A stretch of DNA of 64,000 nt. Origin: Bhargavaea massiliensis. Lineage in GTDB: Bacteria > Bacillota > Bacilli > Bacillales_A > Planococcaceae. Under the pieces are notes generated by a model. The model was not told the origin of the DNA and did no database searches. It saw only the letters and a list, made by a program, of their open reading frames with translations. Shown here piece after piece: positions 8,989 through 17,488 of this stretch; within the stretch, counting starts at the first letter, position 1; every line of letters starts with the position of its first letter. The translations under genes and the position numbers were made by a program. The stretch lies in assembly GCF_018390575.1 (NCBI RefSeq), contig NZ_JAHBCJ010000011.1, positions 1 to 64,000 on the forward strand, in the 5' to 3' direction.

Positions 8989-10302
8989 ATGGCTACCCAA
9001 AATGACACGCTTTGGCCCTTCTACAAATTCGCCGTGGAGCATGCAGCGCTAGGCATCCACGCCGTCGATATGAATGGAAGGACCGTCATCTACAATGAGA
9101 AAATGAAACAGATCGAAGGACTTGACCTGGACGAACTGACAGACCGGAGTGTGCTGGATATGTTCCGCTTCGGCCAGGAAGAGAGCACGCTCATGAAAGT
9201 CATCCGGAGCGGGGAGCCCGTCCGGAATGTTAAACAGACCTACTGGAACCGGAACGGGCAGGAAATCACCACCGTGAATGACACGTATCCCGTTTTCGGA
9301 CCGGAGGGGATGATCGGTGCAGTCGAACTGGCACGCGACGTGACCGCACTGGAGAAATTCGTCCATCAGCCGCTCCGGACGTACGATGAAACTATTACGT
9401 TCGCTTCCATCACGGCTGAAAGCGACGCGATGAAATCCGTGATCGCCACAGCCAAAAAAGCGGCCGATGCGCAGCTTCCTGTTTTATTGGCCGGGGAAAC
9501 AGGCACCGGTAAGGACCTTCTTGCAGGTGCGATGCATAATGGTTCGTCGCATGCAGGGAGTCCGTACTATACCCTCTTCTGCCCCGGTTTGGACTCGGCC
9601 GACATACACCGGACGATGAAAGCCATCAGCAAGGAAGAGACCTGCACCGTCTTTTGCGACCGGCTTGACCTGATGCCCCTAAAACTGCAGGAAGAACTGC
9701 TAAGGGAACTCGAAGCGCTCGGGGAGGATTCCAGACAATACATCGCGAGCATCGGAGGAGATGCATTTGATCTGATCGCGAATGGCTCCCTTCTGAAAGG
9801 CCTTTACTATTTCTTTTCATCCATCACAATCTATATCCCTCCGCTCAGAAAACGGATGGATGACCTGTGGCCGTTCATCGATGAATTTCTGGAGCGTCAC
9901 CGACAGCGTTTCGGTTCGGCGGTAAAGGGCCTTTCGCCTGCGGTCCGGGAAACATTCGATTCTTATACATGGCCAGGTAACCTGAAGGAAGTCGAACTGC
10001 TTCTTGAAGAAATCACTTCACTCCTGACGACGGAAACCGAGATTACCCAAGATCTGCTGCCCCATCATTTCAAGCTGAAGGTGCAGGAGGAATTCTCCCC
10101 TGCCAAGCGGCCCCAAGATTTTGTGTTGAGTGAAGGGCAGGAGTTTATGCCACTGGACACTTATTTGCGCGAAGCTGAAGAGTATTATCTGTCCAAAGTA
10201 ATGAATGTATTCGAAGGAAATGTCACGAAAGCGGCGCAGGCACTCGGCATGAGCCGCCAAAATCTCCAATACCATCTGAAGAAAATCCGGAACGGCCAGT
10301 AA
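8989..10302 (+). CDS. RocR-like PAS/AAA+/Fis-HTH regulator with degenerate AAA+ domain
   Basis: A 437-residue protein with the layout of the arginine activator RocR: PAS sensor (about 8-120), sigma-54-activator-type AAA+ domain (about 138-310) and a C-terminal Fis-type helix-turn-helix (about 400-433, NVTKAAQALGMSRQNLQYHL). Walker A is intact (GETGTGKD, 169-176). However, the GAFTGA loop is missing altogether, about 25 residues being absent between residues 197 and 216; the Walker B glutamate is replaced (VFCDR, 221-225); and the arginine fingers of the FREDLYYRL-type motif are gone (LLKGLYYFF, 268-276). It is therefore unlikely to remodel sigma-54 holoenzyme. By position it should control rocA-rocD. 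ATG 8989 is chosen over TTG 8977 because GAGGTGG lies between them. Confidence 0.85.
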   Translation: MATQNDTLWPFYKFAVEHAALGIHAVDMNGRTVIYNEKMKQIEGLDLDELTDRSVLDMFRFGQEESTLMKVIRSGEPVRNVKQTYWNRNGQEITTVNDTYPVFGPEGMIGAVELARDVTALEKFVHQPLRTYDETITFASITAESDAMKSVIATAKKAADAQLPVLLAGETGTGKDLLAGAMHNGSSHAGSPYYTLFCPGLDSADIHRTMKAISKEETCTVFCDRLDLMPLKLQEELLRELEALGEDSRQYIASIGGDAFDLIANGSLLKGLYYFFSSITIYIPPLRKRMDDLWPFIDEFLERHRQRFGSAVKGLSPAVRETFDSYTWPGNLKEVELLLEEITSLLTTETEITQDLLPHHFKLKVQEEFSPAKRPQDFVLSEGQEFMPLDTYLREAEEYYLSKVMNVFEGNVTKAAQALGMSRQNLQYHLKKIRNGQ

Positions 10303-10333
10303 GGGCAAATTCGTGCTACTTCCGGAATTAAAA

Positions 10334-10384
10334 AAAGCAAGGAATCCTCCGGCTTCTGCCGGTCAGGCTTCCTTGCTTTATTTT
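10334..10384. terminator. Bidirectional terminator after the rocR-like gene
   Basis: AAAGCAAGGAA pairs with TTCCTTGCTTT, and an inner CCGGC/GCCGG stem lies at the loop; T-rich sequence follows on the plus strand and A-rich on the other. It separates two convergent genes. Confidence 0.85.
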
Positions 10385-10756
10385 TTATTGTCCGGACTGC
10401 CGGATCCAATCCTGAAGTTTATCGCGGAGCGTATTGAACCCGTCCGGTTCACGTTCGTCAATACGGTCCTGCAGGGATTTTCTCGGGCGGTCTTCCCGGC
10501 GTGTCTGCGGGCGCTCCTGAAGCGCACGGAGCGAAAGGCTGATTTTTCCTGCATCCTTATCGACATCCAACACTTTGACTTTCACTTCATCCCCGACCGT
10601 CAGAAAATCATTGACGTCCTTTACATAACCGTAAGTGATTTCCGAAATGTGAACAAGGCCTTGTGTTTCCTTGTCCAGGGCGATAAATGCCCCGTATGGC
10701 TGGATGCCGGCAACCTTCCCGGTCACCACATCTCCTGTTTTATAGTCGCTTGCCAT
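10385..10756 (-). CDS. yugI: S1 RNA-binding domain protein (YugI / general stress protein 13 type)
   Basis: A 123-residue protein with one S1 domain at residues 5-75 (GDVVTGKVAGIQPYGAFIAL and KVKVLDVDKDAGKISLSL are standard S1 strands), then a basic tail. YugI-like proteins bind ribosomes or RNA and are induced by stress in B. subtilis. The ATG at 10756 is chosen because GGGAG lies eight bases upstream; an in-frame ATG at 10804 sits on the promoter -10 and has no ribosome site. It is transcribed alone. Confidence 0.88.
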   Translation of the reverse strand: MASDYKTGDVVTGKVAGIQPYGAFIALDKETQGLVHISEITYGYVKDVNDFLTVGDEVKVKVLDVDKDAGKISLSLRALQERPQTRREDRPRKSLQDRIDEREPDGFNTLRDKLQDWIRQSGQ

Positions 10757-10809
10757 AAAAACCGCTCCCAATCGATTTGATTTACGAATCTGCCATTTGG
10801 CCATTGTAA

Positions 10810-10838
10810 ATTATACCATACGAAAGGGCTTACGGCAA
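10810..10838 (-). promoter_or_regulatory. Sigma-A promoter of the yugI-like gene
   Basis: TTGCCG (10833-10838), a 17-base spacer and TATAAT (10810-10815) on the minus strand, about 50 bases before the chosen start codon. Confidence 0.7.
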
Positions 10839-10851
10839 AAAGGGGTCCGGA

Positions 10852-12936
10852 TCATTGGGTGTCTTGATGGTCTATAAGCCAGAGGCCGTCAGGAGTGTAT
10901 GTCAACCAGATTTTATGCTCGTTTGTAGGCCCGAAGTAAACATAGACAGGTGCACGTATTCCGGTTTCATGGTGCTCAATTGCGGAATTCTGGTAGTCTA
11001 CGGAGCCGCCTTCCAAAACGCGTGTAGTCCCTTTTTCCGCCAGCATTGCCACGGCATCAGGGTTTCCTTCTGCAGAAAGCATGGCCATCATTGGCTCGTC
11101 TTGACGGTCGGCGGCTAGAAGCGCTACCAGTACAATCATCACCTGCGGTTCCCCTTCAAGAAGAGAGCGATCCCCCCCTTCTGACAGATCCCGGTATAAG
11201 GTTTCTGCCCGAACCATGTATTCTGAATCCGGCAAAAATGCGCTTTGAAAAACTTCATGTTCGGGTTCACGCTCCACCCCATCTCGGGCGCTCATCAGAG
11301 CGTATTGGTACTCCTCCGGCGTCAGGACATTATAGGAAGCCGACCGTTTCCATCCTGTTTGTTCCATCTCACGAACTACCGGGTCCATCAACTTTCCTGA
11401 TGGGGTTCCGGCATTTAAGGCGATCTGTCTCCAGATGGCCCTTCGTTTTGGCACGACTGTTCCATCGTCTCCGAAGACCCGGCCAGTGCTTCCTCCGAAA
11501 ACGAACTCTCTAAAATAATTTACAGCGAGCTCTTCGGGCAGTGTCCATTGATCGCCGGCGTCCCGGTCGGCGGCCAACTGTTCCAGGCCGGCCAGCGCTT
11601 CGGCAATTGTTTCAGGGGAAAGTTCCAAGGAATACAGCGCAGGTTCCAAGGTTTCTTCAAGCACCGCCAATCTGGCCACAGACTCTTCCAGCTTTTGAGA
11701 GTCCTCCCCCAATTTCGGTATTTTCCCCGGCAACGGATAGACTTGGTCATCTGTTACCCAGACCCCGCCGGACAGCCCGAACCCTTCCTTTTCCATTAGT
11801 CGGACAGCGTGGCGGAGCGTTTTGGGATAACCCCCGGCATTGCCGAAAAACGTTTCGGCATCAAATTTGTCTTCCTTCACAGCATCTTTAAGAATATCCT
11901 GATGCTCCATGAAGCGAGTGGCAAAAATCATCGTCAGTTCATGTTTCCGGTTTCTGAATCTTTGCAGAAACGTCCGGCTTCCGGCTTTATCATCGGTGAG
12001 CGGCCGGTCCCGGAGATCTGTAATCATCTCAGACGGCAGGCCGAACACACTCATCTGTTCACCGACAGCCAGCTCCACCTCTTTTTTCTTCGGTGCATTC
12101 CCGTCCTCAATATCGCGTTTAAACTCGGAGATTAGTGATTTAAACTCATATTGCGCTTCATCGATTGTAAAAAAACCTTGCATCTCCATATCCGTAGCGC
12201 CAACCTTTTCCTGAAACCGTGCTTTCTCTTCATCAAACTGCAGTTCAAGCTTCTTGATATATGCAGTATCAGCCGGCGCAGTCCAGGATGGGAAGATGAA
12301 TGCCGCGGCAATCAGGAGTCCGACTGCCGCGAGAAGCCCGGCCCCTGCCGTCCACAAACGTTTTCCCTGAGGTCCGTCCGTGACTTGCTTGCCCAAGTCG
12401 GACGTCTCCGGCTGTTCGGAAACGGGTTTAGGATATTGTATCCGGCTGTATGCTCTCCGGATCAGGCCAAGCTGGCGTGCAAGATCACGGTTCGGGGCGG
12501 CTTCCGCGAGCATTCTGGATCCCTTTTCCGCCGCTTTTAACGTCTCGTTGACGGTCATCCTGCATATTAAACCTGCCTCTTCAGGATTGAAATCATGCAG
12601 ATTCATTAGGACAAACGGCAATCTGACCCTGCTGGGAAGCCCGAGGATCTGCTGGTGCAGAAGTTCATCTTCTTCAAATCGAAAAAGATGAACCCGCTGT
12701 TCCCCTCCTGGATCTCCTTCAATCATTCCCGCGGCAATTCGGAACAGAAGTATCGTAGGGTCCGCTTCATCTCTCTGCCCTGCCAGTGCCTCCCGGATTG
12801 CCCTCTCCGCGATTTCCCCGATCTTCTCAAACGGGGCCCCTGTCTGATGAAGAAATCGCCGGACACTTTCCTCGAGCACATCCGGCAGATCTGTCTCCCC
12901 CGCTAGCGCCTTGGGACTTTTTTCTTCTCCCCCCAT
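10852..12936 (-). CDS. Membrane-anchored protein with degenerate ECF-sigma-like N-terminus
   Basis: A 694-residue protein that I cannot assign to a named gene. Residues 35-75 (ending ILLFRIAAGMIEGD) resemble the end of ECF sigma region 2, and residues 92-142 (LGLPSRVRLPFVLMNLHDF then EEAGLICRMTVNETLKAAEKG) resemble sigma region 4. A single transmembrane helix lies at about 194-216, then a short coiled-coil-like stretch (227-245) and an extracytoplasmic domain of about 450 residues rich in E, L and A with no recognised motif. The layout suggests a fused sigma/anti-sigma or one-component transmembrane regulator, but the sigma parts are degenerate. The ATG at 12936 has AAAAGG upstream; a GTG at 12945 is the alternative. 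It is monocistronic. Confidence 0.7.
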   Translation of the reverse strand: MGGEEKSPKALAGETDLPDVLEESVRRFLHQTGAPFEKIGEIAERAIREALAGQRDEADPTILLFRIAAGMIEGDPGGEQRVHLFRFEEDELLHQQILGLPSRVRLPFVLMNLHDFNPEEAGLICRMTVNETLKAAEKGSRMLAEAAPNRDLARQLGLIRRAYSRIQYPKPVSEQPETSDLGKQVTDGPQGKRLWTAGAGLLAAVGLLIAAAFIFPSWTAPADTAYIKKLELQFDEEKARFQEKVGATDMEMQGFFTIDEAQYEFKSLISEFKRDIEDGNAPKKKEVELAVGEQMSVFGLPSEMITDLRDRPLTDDKAGSRTFLQRFRNRKHELTMIFATRFMEHQDILKDAVKEDKFDAETFFGNAGGYPKTLRHAVRLMEKEGFGLSGGVWVTDDQVYPLPGKIPKLGEDSQKLEESVARLAVLEETLEPALYSLELSPETIAEALAGLEQLAADRDAGDQWTLPEELAVNYFREFVFGGSTGRVFGDDGTVVPKRRAIWRQIALNAGTPSGKLMDPVVREMEQTGWKRSASYNVLTPEEYQYALMSARDGVEREPEHEVFQSAFLPDSEYMVRAETLYRDLSEGGDRSLLEGEPQVMIVLVALLAADRQDEPMMAMLSAEGNPDAVAMLAEKGTTRVLEGGSVDYQNSAIEHHETGIRAPVYVYFGPTNEHKIWLTYTPDGLWLIDHQDTQ

Positions 12937-13085
12937 TTTACACACCCTTTTCTTTTCTCTTCCTTTATAATACCAAATTCAACTAATATTCCTATTTCAT
13001 TTTTAATTAATGATAAGGATGGACTTCTTTTTTGGGCAACATGTTGTACAATGAGGGAATCAGTTTTCGGAGGGATCATCTATAT

Positions 13086-14414
13086 ATGTCAAATCGAGAA
13101 AATTGGACTTCTAAAATCGGATTCATCCTGGCGGCGGCCGGCAGTGCCATCGGGCTCGGCGCCATCTGGAAGTTTCCGTATATGGCCGGCACGAATGGTG
13201 GCAGCATATTCATCATGCTATTCATTCTTAGCACCATTTTGATTGGCCTTCCGATTCTTATAGGAGAATTTCTGATCGGCCGGCGCGGACAAGCTGACGT
13301 AGTCACCGCATTCCGCCGGCTTGCACCCGGTACAGCCTGGCCGATTTTCGGCTTCCTCGGCTTTGTCCTTTCCATCATCGTGCTGTCCTTTTACAGTGTG
13401 GTCGGCGGCTGGATCCTCTCGTACCTGGTCCGTTCAGCAGCTTATCTATTTGGAGGAGGAGCCCCTCAGGACTTCGGGGCGCTGTTTGAATCGATTATCG
13501 CCCGGCCGGGAGAGGCACTCCTCGCACAGGCGGTCTTTATGTTCCTGACCATCTGGATCGTGTCGCGCGGAATCAAAGGGGGAATCGAGCGTGCCAGCAA
13601 GTGGATGATGCCGATGCTGTTTATCTTCTTTATCATCCTGGCGGTTCGCTCTCTTACTCTGGACGGTGCAATGGAAGGCATCCGTTTCATGTTCGTGCCG
13701 GACTTGTCTTATTTAAACGGCGAGACGGCCCTTCTGGCGCTCGGACAAGCGTTCTTCTCGCTGAGCGTCGGGATCGGCAGCATGATCACCTATGCCTCCT
13801 ATTTGCCGAAAGATGAAAATCTGGTGAAGTCAGGCTGGAGTGTGACGCTCCTCAACATCGTCATCTCCATCCTGGCAGGCCTGGTCATCTTCCCCGCCGT
13901 CTTCGCTTTTGGTGCATCGCCTGCAGAAGGCCCCGGACTGGTCTTCGTCATCCTGCCGGCCATCTTCGAATCGATGCCGTTCGGCTTCCTGTTCATGCTT
14001 CTTTTCTTCATCCTGATGCTGTTCGCGACACTTACGTCCAGTATCGCAATGCTTGAAATCACCGTTTCGATCGGAATCCGCAATAAGTACGAACGGCGCA
14101 AGGGAGCCGCCTTCCTTTACGGACTGATTGTCTTTCTAGTCGGTATTCCAAGCGCACTTTCCTTCGGTATCCTGTCAGACACAAAGGTATTCGGCCTGAC
14201 GTTCTTTGATCTGGCAGACACAATTGTCTCCAAGTTCGGCATGCCGATCGGCGCATTCCTCATCGCCCTGTTCGCTGGTTACTACTTGTCCCGTCAGATC
14301 ACCGAGGAAGAACTGGGCGGATCGGGTTTCCAGGCATCTGCCTGGCGCTTTCTGGTCCGCTATATCTGCCCGCTGGCCATAGCATTGATTTTTATCTCGA
14401 CCATATGGGGATAA
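13086..14414 (+). CDS. Sodium-dependent transporter of the NSS (SNF) family
   Basis: A 442-residue NSS-family symporter with about eleven membrane helices. Helix 1 shows the family signature GFILAAAGSAIGLGAIWKFP (residues 11-30), which binds Na+ and substrate. Bacterial members import amino acids with sodium. It lacks an obvious small MetS-type partner next to it, unlike the second NSS system near 34-35 kb. ATG 13086 has GGAGGG upstream; an earlier TTG at 13032 has no ribosome site. The gene ends at a bidirectional terminator. Confidence 0.9.
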   Translation: MSNRENWTSKIGFILAAAGSAIGLGAIWKFPYMAGTNGGSIFIMLFILSTILIGLPILIGEFLIGRRGQADVVTAFRRLAPGTAWPIFGFLGFVLSIIVLSFYSVVGGWILSYLVRSAAYLFGGGAPQDFGALFESIIARPGEALLAQAVFMFLTIWIVSRGIKGGIERASKWMMPMLFIFFIILAVRSLTLDGAMEGIRFMFVPDLSYLNGETALLALGQAFFSLSVGIGSMITYASYLPKDENLVKSGWSVTLLNIVISILAGLVIFPAVFAFGASPAEGPGLVFVILPAIFESMPFGFLFMLLFFILMLFATLTSSIAMLEITVSIGIRNKYERRKGAAFLYGLIVFLVGIPSALSFGILSDTKVFGLTFFDLADTIVSKFGMPIGAFLIALFAGYYLSRQITEEELGGSGFQASAWRFLVRYICPLAIALIFISTIWG

Positions 14415-14424
14415 CTGTTTGCAT

Positions 14425-14455
14425 TAAAAAAACCGCCGATTTGGCGGTTTTTTAT
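14425..14455. terminator. Bidirectional terminator between NSS gene and yugE-like gene
   Basis: A-run, CCGCC / GGCGG hairpin extended by AAA/TTT pairs, T-run. Convergent genes on both sides. Confidence 0.85.
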
Positions 14456-14716
14456 TTATAGCGGACATCCTGCCCCGTATTTGAGGGCAATCAGCTTATA
14501 GGAAATGTCCATGCAGGCCTCGTGAGGGATCCAAAGTTCATAGGATTGCTCATAGATCAGGCGGATCCGTTCCGCCAGTTCAGACGGATGGACGGCGTCA
14601 TGAAGAGCTGTGATCACTTCGGCTATCTCGGTCTCATATGCACCCGGCCCGTGATTGAACGGGTCCCAACGATCGAGAAGATCCGCCGCAAAATGATTGA
14701 TTTCGATGGTCTCCAA
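14456..14716 (-). CDS. yugE: DUF1871 family protein (YugE-like)
   Basis: An 86-residue, probably all-helical cytoplasmic protein with the family motif LLDRWDPFNHG near residue 13 and YETEIAEVITALHDAV after it. DUF1871 proteins such as YugE have known folds but no established role. The start is TTG at 14716 with AAGGTGA six bases upstream. It seems to be transcribed on its own toward the terminator. Confidence 0.8.
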   Translation of the reverse strand: METIEINHFAADLLDRWDPFNHGPGAYETEIAEVITALHDAVHPSELAERIRLIYEQSYELWIPHEACMDISYKLIALKYGAGCPL

Positions 14717-14822
14717 CAGTACTCACCTTTTTTTCAGTTCTCTGACTCGTTATTAGCTATAATAGCACAGCCATAGAAAAAAGAAAGGGAGAAATCCGCT
14801 GAGCCGAACAAACGGCAAACAC

Positions 14823-14861
14823 AAAAACAGCCGGCCTCACTGGGAGGGCGGCTGTTTGGCA
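14823..14861 (-). terminator. Terminator overlapping the end of the small membrane protein gene
   Basis: Hairpin AAACAGCCG / CGGCTGTTT with CTC/GAG in the inner stem, followed on the minus strand by TTTTTG. The stop codon of the upstream gene lies inside the hairpin loop region. Confidence 0.65.
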
Positions 14862-15049
14862 TTCCGTTCGGCCAAGATGCGTTGCTCGAGTTCACGTGTC
14901 GCTTCTTCCTGTTCAGCTGACTTTTTTCTGATCCATCGGAAAGCCAGGTAGCAAAGGAACAAGCAGACGAGCAATGCCGCAACTGCCGGGATGTAAAGGG
15001 TCTTGTCTTCCGGAAAATAGAGGAACGGCATGAGTAGAACCGCTTCCAT
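14837..15049 (-). CDS. Small single-pass membrane protein, unknown function
   Basis: A 70-residue protein with one membrane helix (about 17-40), a basic RWIRKKS anchor after it, and a charged helical tail rich in E and Q. It is not recognised. AAGGAAGTGA lies before the ATG. It follows the cyclophilin gene by 38 bases on the same strand, so it is probably the second gene of that transcript, and it ends in its own terminator, which supports it being real. Confidence 0.65.
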   Translation of the reverse strand: MEAVLLMPFLYFPEDKTLYIPAVAALLVCLFLCYLAFRWIRKKSAEQEEATRELEQRILAERNAKQPPSQ

Positions 15050-15087
15050 GATGATTCACTTCCTTGATGTGGATTCCGGGTTCGGGG

Positions 15088-15678
15088 TTACTTTTTCAGA
15101 ATTTCGATGGACTCGATAACGACATCCTCAACCGGCTTGTCCTGTGCGCCAGTCTCAACGTCCGCAATGGCATCGACAACCTCAAGGCCTTCGACCACCT
15201 GTCCGAAAACGGTATGGCGCTGGTCAAGCCAAGGCGTGCCGCCTTTTTCTGCATAGGCTTCGATGATCTCTTTTGGGAAACCCGCCCCTTCAAGCTGGCT
15301 GAGCATCTGGGAAGGGACACGCTTTGCCTGGACAATAAAGAACTGGCTGCCGTTCGTGCCAGGGCCCGCATTGGCCATCGACAGTGCTCCGCGGAGGTTA
15401 AACAGCTCCGGCGAAAATTCATCTTCAAAAGTGGAACCGTAGATGCTTTCTCCGCCCATTCCCGTTCCGGTCGGGTCTCCGCCCTGGATCATGAAATCCG
15501 GGATAATACGGTGGAAGATGATGCCGTCGTAATAACCATTCTCGGCATGTGTGAGGAAGTTCTCGACCGTCTTCGGTGCCTGTTCCGGGAACAGCTTTAC
15601 CTTGAGCGGGCCATGGTTTGTATGAATGATCGCAAGTGCTTCATTTTCTGCAGCTTCGTTCACCAGCTGAGGAAACAT
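15088..15678 (-). CDS. ppiB: Peptidyl-prolyl cis-trans isomerase (cyclophilin, PpiB type)
   Basis: A 196-residue cyclophilin with the active-site segments [19 protein letters not shown] (around residue 50) and GSQFFIV (around 100). It catalyses prolyl isomerisation during protein folding. It has no signal peptide, so it is cytoplasmic. ATG 15678 is used because GGAGAG lies just before it; the in-frame TTG at 15699 would overlap that site. Compared with B. subtilis PpiB (143 residues) it is longer, with an N-terminal extension of about 15 residues and an insertion near [13 protein letters not shown]. Confidence 0.92.
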   Translation of the reverse strand: MFPQLVNEAAENEALAIIHTNHGPLKVKLFPEQAPKTVENFLTHAENGYYDGIIFHRIIPDFMIQGGDPTGTGMGGESIYGSTFEDEFSPELFNLRGALSMANAGPGTNGSQFFIVQAKRVPSQMLSQLEGAGFPKEIIEAYAEKGGTPWLDQRHTVFGQVVEGLEVVDAIADVETGAQDKPVEDVVIESIEILKK

Positions 15679-15804
15679 CGAATCTCTCCTTTTCTCCAAG
15701 TGCCGGTCAGCACAGGAGGTTCAGTATCTCCATAAGTGTAACATACTGTCCGGAAGGAAAACGATGAATAAGTCATGACACTTTTTTCGGGTTACGAAAT
15801 GCTT

Positions 15805-15810
15805 TATAAT
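15805..15810 (+). promoter_or_regulatory. Probable -10 box for the MFS gene
   Basis: TATAAT about 34 bases before the start codon of the MFS gene; the matching -35 region is only a T-rich stretch, so the assignment is tentative. Confidence 0.4.
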
Positions 15811-15844
15811 GGGCATACTAAGGTATAAAAAGGATGTTCGGTAG

Positions 15845-17077
15845 ATGTCAATACAAAAACGAAACTTTATCATCATTCTGGTGACCAACTTCCTGGTCGC
15901 GGGCACGATGACGATGATCATGCCGTTCCTCTCCCTTTACATCGAAACGTTCGGCGAACACTCCGACGCCTATGTACAGAAATGGGCGGGACTGATCTTT
16001 GGCGCGACCTTCGTGTCGGCATTTATCATGTCGCCGATTTGGGGGCGGATCGGCGATAAATACGGTTTTAAGCCGATTCTGATGATCAATGCCTTCGGGA
16101 TTTCGGCGTTTATGTTCATGATGGGGTTCGTTGATGACGTGTACACGTTCCTCTTTCTCCGTTTGGCGATGGGCATCGTGACAGGTTTCATTCCGACTTC
16201 CCTCGCCTTCATCAGTTCACAGACCGCGAAGGGCCAAGCCGGAAAGACGCTCGGCACCCTTCAGATGGGCAGCGTATCCGGCACACTTTTCGGTCCAGCT
16301 CTCGGAGGCCTGCTGGCGGATTCGTTCGGGTTTGAACTGGCCTTCATCATCTCTTCCGCCGCGATCTTCATTTCTGCACTCATCGTGGCATTCGGGATCA
16401 AAGAACAGAAAAAAGAAAAAAAGGATCGCGACCACGTCTATTCCCGGAACACCATCGTCCGCTCCATCCTCAACCACAGGCTGATGCTCAATGTCATGAT
16501 TATCACGGCGCTGATCCAAATCGGAAACTTCAGCATCCAGCCTCTTCTCTCCCTCTATGTCGCAGAACTGACAGAGGCCAGTCAAGTCGCCTTTCTGGCA
16601 GGCCTTACATTCAGCGCAGCTGGCGTCGGCAATCTGCTTTTCGCGAGGAAATGGGGGCAGCTCGGGGATAATTACGGTTATGAGCGGGTGCTGTCCGTGC
16701 TGTTGCTCTTGACGTTCGTGTTCATGGTTCCGCAGGCGCTTGTCACGAACCTTTCGCAGCTGATCGTCCTGCGCCTTCTGTTCGGAATTGCGGTCGGCGG
16801 TCTTATCCCGGTCACCACCGCTCTGATCCGGCGGGAAGCACCTGTGGATATTCAGGGCGAGGTGCTCGGTTATAATACCAGTTTCCGCTTTTTCGGAAAC
16901 ATCGTCGGCCCGATGTTCGGGGGAATCGTGAGCGGTTTTATCGGTATTTCCTCCGTGTTCTATGTGACAGCCGCCCTTTTCCTGATCGCTCTCGTCTCCC
17001 TGTACTTCACGCGCAAGCGTCCTTCGGAAGATTTCGAAGATGTGCTGGAACGTCAGGAGATGTTGCATTCGCACTAA
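15845..17077 (+). CDS. MFS transporter, multidrug efflux type
   Basis: A 410-residue, twelve-helix major facilitator. The loop 2-3 motif SPIWGRIGDKYGFKP (about residues 60-74) and its counterpart RKWGQLGDNYGYERV in the second half are the classic MFS motif A, and the layout matches DHA-type drug:H+ antiporters. A charged central loop (EQKKEKKDRD) joins the two halves. Substrate unknown. The gene is isolated; a ~190-bp repeat element begins 13 bases after its stop codon and could form its transcript end. Confidence 0.88.
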   Translation: MSIQKRNFIIILVTNFLVAGTMTMIMPFLSLYIETFGEHSDAYVQKWAGLIFGATFVSAFIMSPIWGRIGDKYGFKPILMINAFGISAFMFMMGFVDDVYTFLFLRLAMGIVTGFIPTSLAFISSQTAKGQAGKTLGTLQMGSVSGTLFGPALGGLLADSFGFELAFIISSAAIFISALIVAFGIKEQKKEKKDRDHVYSRNTIVRSILNHRLMLNVMIITALIQIGNFSIQPLLSLYVAELTEASQVAFLAGLTFSAAGVGNLLFARKWGQLGDNYGYERVLSVLLLLTFVFMVPQALVTNLSQLIVLRLLFGIAVGGLIPVTTALIRREAPVDIQGEVLGYNTSFRFFGNIVGPMFGGIVSGFIGISSVFYVTAALFLIALVSLYFTRKRPSEDFEDVLERQEMLHSH

Positions 17078-17090
17078 AAACTTCCCTTAA

Positions 17091-17279
17091 AGGGGCTGTC
17101 CAATAAGTCATTAATATGATAAAAACAGCAAACGGCACGGACTCTGGTCGCTTACCGCGGACCGGCGCCGAGCCCCGCGTAAAGCGGGTCTCGACAGCCC
17201 GGCTTTTCCCGCAGGTGTCTCCCGGCGTCCGTGCCGTTTGCTATATCATGTGCTGAATCCGACTTTTCGGACAGCCCCT
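17091..17279. repeat. Inverted-repeat element A (~190 bp, MITE-like)
   Basis: Terminal inverted repeats AGGGGCTGTCC (17091-17101) and GGACAGCCCCT (17269-17279) bracket 189 bases. An inner 15-base perfect inverted repeat (17128-17142 with 17227-17241) and flanking ATATGAT/ATATCAT pairing would fold the whole unit into one long hairpin with a GC-rich tip. It encodes nothing. Related copies are at 43807-43996 (complete) and 41582-41670 (half). Confidence 0.85.
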
Positions 17280-17286
17280 ATTTGTT

Positions 17287-17324
17287 CCACGATGTTCAAA
17301 AAGTTTTCACCGTGGATTTTTCAA
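17287..17324 (+). terminator. Possible weak terminator upstream of mrp
   Basis: CCACGATG pairs imperfectly with CACCGTGG across a 13-base A/T-rich loop and is followed by ATTTTT. It may stop read-through from the MFS gene. Confidence 0.4.
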
Positions 17325-17414
17325 GCCTTTTTTAAATAGGAAGATCTTCAGGATGCTCTGATAAAATGATTGGTGTATACCAGTTTCTTCAATGCAACCG
17401 CTTTACGATTGAGT

Positions 17415-17420
17415 TATAAT
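17415..17420 (+). promoter_or_regulatory. Candidate -10 of the mrp operon promoter
   Basis: TATAAT about 69 bases before the mrpA start. The -35 at the right distance (ATGCAA) is poor, so the promoter may need an activator or may be another one. Apart from element A, the hairpin at 17287-17324 and this box, nothing else is seen in the 17078-17488 gap. Confidence 0.4.
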
Positions 17421-17488
17421 TAGTCCTGTTACCTATCCACCGGAAACCTTTTTATGCCGGAAACCCATATTTGAAAGGAGGATCCTTC

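Noticed and set aside
16217-17074. 285-residue minus-strand open frame
   Set aside because: It is the antisense shadow of the MFS transporter gene, rich in H, D and R as such shadows are.
17281-17488. Riboswitch before the mrp operon
   Set aside because: Only a weak hairpin and a -10-like box are seen; no conserved aptamer blocks.
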